Shown: one piece after another, positions 4,875 to 8,480 of the stretch | Numbering within the stretch: the stretch's first letter is position 1 | Layout of the letters: the number at the start of each line of letters is the position of its first letter | NCBI GenBank assembly: GCA_002471825.1 | Contig: DKQS01000002.1 | Span: 168,259-176,738 of the forward strand | Direction: 5' to 3' | DNA length: 8,480 bases | DNA from: Flavobacteriaceae bacterium UBA7302 | GTDB taxonomy: Bacteria; Bacteroidota; Bacteroidia; Flavobacteriales; Flavobacteriaceae | Position numbers and translations under genes: made by a program | The notes under the pieces: model-generated | Databases searched by the model: none | Seen by the model: only the letters and a program-made list of their open reading frames with translations | Told to the model about the DNA's origin: nothing

Positions 4875-7800
4875 TTGGCAAACACAAACACAACAGAGAG
4901 AATCAATTTCGCAACCTCTCAACTAACAAAAGATTATCCAGACTTTTTGGATATCCAAGTAAAATCTTTTCAAGATTTTTTTCAATTACAAACAAAAGCA
5001 GAAGAAAGAGGGAGTGAAGGCTTGTACAAGACCTTCATGGATAATTTTCCGATCACTGATACTAGAAACCAGTTCGTACTAGAGTTTTTAGACTACTTCG
5101 TAGATCCACCAAGATATGACATCCAAGAATGTATTGAACGTGGATTGACTTACAGTGTTCCTCTTAAAGCAAGATTAAAATTATACTGTACCGACCCTGA
5201 ACACGAGGATTTTGAAACCATTGTACAAGATGTGTACTTGGGAACGATTCCTTATATGACCAAATCAGGTACGTTTATCATCAACGGTGCAGAAAGGGTG
5301 GTTGTTTCACAATTACACCGTTCTCCTGGTGTATTCTTCGGACAATCTTTCCATGCCAATGGTACAAAACTTTATTCGGCAAGAGTAATTCCGTTCAAGG
5401 GTTCTTGGATTGAATTCGCTACCGATATCAATCAAGTGATGTATGCCTATATTGACAGAAAAAAGAAATTACCGGTAACTACCTTATTTAGAGCTATCGG
5501 TTTCGAAAGAGATAAAGATATTTTAGAAATCTTTGACTTAGCGGAAGAGATTAAAGTTTCTAAAACCGGATTAAAAAAGGTGCTAGGTAGAAAGCTAGCA
5601 GCAAGAGTATTGAAAACATGGTTTGAAGATTTCGTAGATGAAGATACTGGTGAAGTTGTATCCATCGAACGTAACGAAATCATTTTTGATCGTGATACCA
5701 TACTTGAAAAAGAACACATTGATGAAATCATCGAAGCAGGTGCCAAGACCATCTTGTTACACAAAGAGGACAACTTGCAAGCTGATTATGCCATCATTCA
5801 CAATACACTTCAAAAAGACCCAACAAACTCTGAAAAAGAGGCTGTGGAGCACATCTATCGTCAGTTACGTAATGCTGAACCACCAGATGAGGAAACAGCA
5901 AGAGGAATTATCGATAAGTTATTCTTCTCAGAGCAACGTTACAATTTAGGTGAGGTAGGTCGTTTTAGAATGAATACCAAACTTGGTTTGGATGTTGGTA
6001 TTGAAGAAAAGGTATTGACCAAATTAGATATCATTACCATCATTAAGTATTTGATTGAGTTGATCAATTCAAAAGCAGAAGTAGATGATATCGATCACTT
6101 ATCAAACAGACGTGTTCGAACTGTTGGTGAGCAGTTAGCAGGACAGTTTGGTGTTGGTTTGGCACGTATGGCAAGAACCATTCGTGAAAGAATGAATGTT
6201 CGTGATAACGAGGTATTTACACCGATTGATTTGATCAATGCGAAGACTTTATCTTCTGTAATCAACTCATTCTTCGGAACCAACCAGTTGTCTCAATTTA
6301 TGGATCAAACCAATCCATTGGCAGAGATTACGCACAAAAGAAGATTGTCTGCATTAGGACCTGGAGGTCTTTCTAGAGAAAGAGCCGGATTCGAGGTTCG
6401 TGATGTACACTATACGCACTACGGACGTTTGTGTCCGATTGAAACACCAGAAGGACCAAACATTGGTTTGATTTCTTCATTGTCTGTATTTGCAAAAGTG
6501 AATACACTTGGTTTCATCGAAACGCCATATAGAAAAGTAGATAATGGTGCCGTGAATTTAAAAGAGGCTCCGGTTTACTTAAGTGCTGAAGAAGAGGAAG
6601 GAATGAAAATCGCTCAATCCAACTTAGAGTTGAATGAGGATGGAACATTTGTTTCTGATAGAGTAATTGCTCGTGAGGAAGGTGACTTCCCAGTGGTGAC
6701 TCCGAATGATATTCAGTACATGGACGTTTCTCCAAACCAGATTGCATCGATTTCAGCTTCTTTGATTCCGTTCTTGGAGCATGATGATGCAAACCGTGCT
6801 TTGATGGGATCAAACATGATGCGTCAAGCAGTACCATTGTTAAGACCAGAGTCTCCAATTGTGGGAACTGGACTAGAAAGAAGAGTTGCTGAAGATTCAA
6901 GAATCTTGATCAACGCAGAAGGTGCTGGTACGGTAGAATACGTAGATGCGAACAAAATCACTATCAAATACGACCGAACTGATGAAGATCGTTTGGTAAG
7001 CTTTGATGATGACTTTGTAACTTACAACTTAATTAAGTTTAGAAAAACCAACCAAGGTACTTCGATTAACTTGAAACCTATCGTTAAGAAAGGTGACCGA
7101 GTTGCAAAAGGTCAGGTACTTTGTGAAGGATATGCTACACAACAAGGTGAATTAGCCTTGGGTAGAAACATGAAGGTTGCCTTCATGCCATGGAAAGGAT
7201 ACAACTTCGAGGATGCGATTGTAATCTCAGAAAAAGTTGTTCGTGAAGACATCTTTACTTCCATCCATATTGATGAATATTCATTGGATGTTCGTGATAC
7301 CAAATTAGGTACCGAAGAATTAACCAATGATATTCCGAATGTTTCCGAAGAGGCTACAAAAGACTTGGATGAAAACGGAATGATTCGTATCGGTGCAGAA
7401 GTGAAGCCTGGTGATATCTTAATTGGTAAGATTACTCCAAAAGGAGAGTCTGATCCAACACCAGAAGAGAAGTTATTAAGAGCCATCTTCGGCGATAAAG
7501 CTGGAGATGTAAAAGATGCTTCTTTGAAAGCTTCACCTTCATTAAACGGAGTTGTTATTGACAAGAAATTATTCAAGAGAGCTATCAAGGATAAGAACAA
7601 GCGAATTAGAGATAAAGAGGCAATTGCTGAATTAGAATTGTCCTTTACTTCGAAGTTCGAGGCTATCAAAGATACCTTGGTAGAGAAATTATTCTCAATC
7701 ATTAGCGGAAAAACATCTCAGGGTGTATTCAACGATTTAGGAGAAGAGATTCTTCCTAAGGGTAAGAAGTATACTTTGAAAATGTTGAACGCTGTTGACG

Positions 7801-8480
7801 ATTTCGTTCACTTGTCTGGTACTTGGACTACCGATAGTAACTTAAACCGTTTGGTAAGCGAATTGTTACACAACTACAAGATCAAAGTAAACGACTTACA
7901 AGGTGTTTTACGTCGTGAGAAGTTTACCATCTCTGTAGGGGACGAATTACCAGCGGGAATCTTGAAGCTTGCTAAGATTTACATCGCTAAGAAACGTAAA
8001 TTAAAAGTAGGCGATAAGATGGCAGGTCGTCACGGTAACAAAGGTATTGTGGCAAGAATTGTTCGTCAGGAAGATATGCCATTCTTAGAAGACGGAACTC
8101 CAGTAGACATCGTATTGAATCCGTTAGGTGTACCATCTCGTATGAACATCGGACAGATTTATGAGACCGTATTAGGATGGGCTGGTCAGAAATTGGATAA
8201 GAAATTTGCGACTCCAATTTTCGACGGTGCTTCTTTAGATGAAATCAACGGATATACAGATGATGCTGGTATCCCAAGATTTGGTCATACCTATTTATAC
8301 GATGGTGGAACTGGAAAACGTTTCGATCAGCCAGCAACTGTTGGTGTGATCTATATGATCAAATTAGGTCACATGATTGAAGATAAGATGCATGCTAGAT
8401 CTATTGGACCATACTCATTAATCACTCAGCAACCATTAGGTGGTAAAGCACAGTTTGGTGGTCAGCGTTTCGGTGAGATG
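4875..8480 (+). CDS. rpoB: RNA polymerase beta subunit (5' part, TTG start, runs off the window)
   Basis: RpoB forms one half of the RNA polymerase catalytic cleft. The window holds 1202 uninterrupted codons; flavobacterial RpoB is near 1270, so roughly 70 C-terminal residues lie beyond the edge. The start is a TTG at 4875, giving MANTNTTERINF, then YPDFLDIQVKSFQDFF. An in-frame TAA lies at 4854-4856, no ATG or GTG occurs between, and the first in-frame ATG (5037) would remove 54 residues including conserved ones. Rifampicin-region residues S473, D477, H487 and S492 match the sensitive E. coli residues S512, D516, H526 and S531, so the target looks wild type. E779-D780 in NFED and K1048/K1056 in GDKMAGRHGNKG are the active-centre residues (E. 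coli E813-D814, K1065/K1073). An insertion lies between about 875 and 1000, in the region of the E. coli SI2 insertion. rpoC would be expected next. Confidence 0.98.
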   Translation, partial: MANTNTTERINFATSQLTKDYPDFLDIQVKSFQDFFQLQTKAEERGSEGLYKTFMDNFPITDTRNQFVLEFLDYFVDPPRYDIQECIERGLTYSVPLKARLKLYCTDPEHEDFETIVQDVYLGTIPYMTKSGTFIINGAERVVVSQLHRSPGVFFGQSFHANGTKLYSARVIPFKGSWIEFATDINQVMYAYIDRKKKLPVTTLFRAIGFERDKDILEIFDLAEEIKVSKTGLKKVLGRKLAARVLKTWFEDFVDEDTGEVVSIERNEIIFDRDTILEKEHIDEIIEAGAKTILLHKEDNLQADYAIIHNTLQKDPTNSEKEAVEHIYRQLRNAEPPDEETARGIIDKLFFSEQRYNLGEVGRFRMNTKLGLDVGIEEKVLTKLDIITIIKYLIELINSKAEVDDIDHLSNRRVRTVGEQLAGQFGVGLARMARTIRERMNVRDNEVFTPIDLINAKTLSSVINSFFGTNQLSQFMDQTNPLAEITHKRRLSALGPGGLSRERAGFEVRDVHYTHYGRLCPIETPEGPNIGLISSLSVFAKVNTLGFIETPYRKVDNGAVNLKEAPVYLSAEEEEGMKIAQSNLELNEDGTFVSDRVIAREEGDFPVVTPNDIQYMDVSPNQIASISASLIPFLEHDDANRALMGSNMMRQAVPLLRPESPIVGTGLERRVAEDSRILINAEGAGTVEYVDANKITIKYDRTDEDRLVSFDDDFVTYNLIKFRKTNQGTSINLKPIVKKGDRVAKGQVLCEGYATQQGELALGRNMKVAFMPWKGYNFEDAIVISEKVVREDIFTSIHIDEYSLDVRDTKLGTEELTNDIPNVSEEATKDLDENGMIRIGAEVKPGDILIGKITPKGESDPTPEEKLLRAIFGDKAGDVKDASLKASPSLNGVVIDKKLFKRAIKDKNKRIRDKEAIAELELSFTSKFEAIKDTLVEKLFSIISGKTSQGVFNDLGEEILPKGKKYTLKMLNAVDDFVHLSGTWTTDSNLNRLVSELLHNYKIKVNDLQGVLRREKFTISVGDELPAGILKLAKIYIAKKRKLKVGDKMAGRHGNKGIVARIVRQEDMPFLEDGTPVDIVLNPLGVPSRMNIGQIYETVLGWAGQKLDKKFATPIFDGASLDEINGYTDDAGIPRFGHTYLYDGGTGKRFDQPATVGVIYMIKLGHMIEDKMHARSIGPYSLITQQPLGGKAQFGGQRFGEM

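Noticed and set aside
4875..5037. Possible 5' truncation or frameshift of rpoB, because no ATG is found at the expected start
   Set aside because: The frame is continuous from a TTG at 4875 to the window end (1202 codons), with the expected N-terminal sequence and consistent residue spacing to the rifampicin region and active-site lysines. A non-ATG start explains it fully.
5638..5949. A 103-codon + strand frame inside rpoB
   Set aside because: It overlaps the rpoB frame, which is intact and conserved across this stretch; the translation (KKNTLMKSSKQVPRPSC...) has no recognisable character.
7112..7702. A 196-codon open frame on the - strand within rpoB, and other long antisense frames within tuf, rplJ, rplL and rpoB
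   Set aside because: They lie fully opposite highly conserved coding sequence, have low-complexity Ser/Leu-rich translations typical of antisense shadows, and have no spacing or family features of genes.
1..8480. Search for CRISPR arrays, insertion sequences, attachment sites, toxin or defence genes
   Set aside because: No spaced direct repeats, transposase-like frames, terminal inverted repeats or tRNA-end duplications were seen; genes fill the window and all are core translation, transcription or secretion genes.

Overview
The window is a chromosomal housekeeping locus, all on the + strand, from a member of the Bacteroidota, most likely the Flavobacteriia/Flavobacteriales. I infer this from protein character (the bL12, uL11, NusG and especially RpoB sequences read like flavobacterial orthologues), from AT-rich spacers, from the lack of a Shine-Dalgarno motif in front of all eight protein genes, and from tRNA genes without an encoded CCA end. 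No database search was possible.

Layout: positions 1-416 hold four tRNA genes: the 3' end of one that is probably tRNA-Thr(UGU), then tRNA-Tyr(GUA), tRNA-Gly(UCC) and tRNA-Thr(GGU). Next come tuf (EF-Tu), a hairpin terminator, tRNA-Trp(CCA), secE, nusG, rplK, rplA, rplJ, rplL, and rpoB, which runs off the right edge. The order Thr-Tyr-Gly-Thr-tuf matches the classical E. coli tufB operon, and secE-nusG-rplKAJL-rpoB is the equally ancient ribosomal protein/RNA polymerase cluster. Here the two are adjacent, joined by tRNA-Trp.

The genes form one gene-expression module. EF-Tu delivers aminoacyl-tRNA. uL11, uL1, uL10 and bL12 build the L1 stalk and the L7/L12 stalk base to which EF-Tu binds. NusG and RpoB belong to the transcription machinery, and SecE to the translocon.

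The coding content is conventional and I see no mobile element, CRISPR array, defence gene or unknown protein. The points worth a second look are in the spacers and starts. rpoB has no usable ATG and must begin at a TTG at 4875. A 17-nt boxA-like motif occurs twice, before tRNA-Tyr and before rpoB. Two strong hairpins lie in the rplL-rpoB junction, and another lies just before rplK. The 111-nt spacer after the first tRNA contains a candidate dispersed repeat and mutually exclusive inverted repeats.
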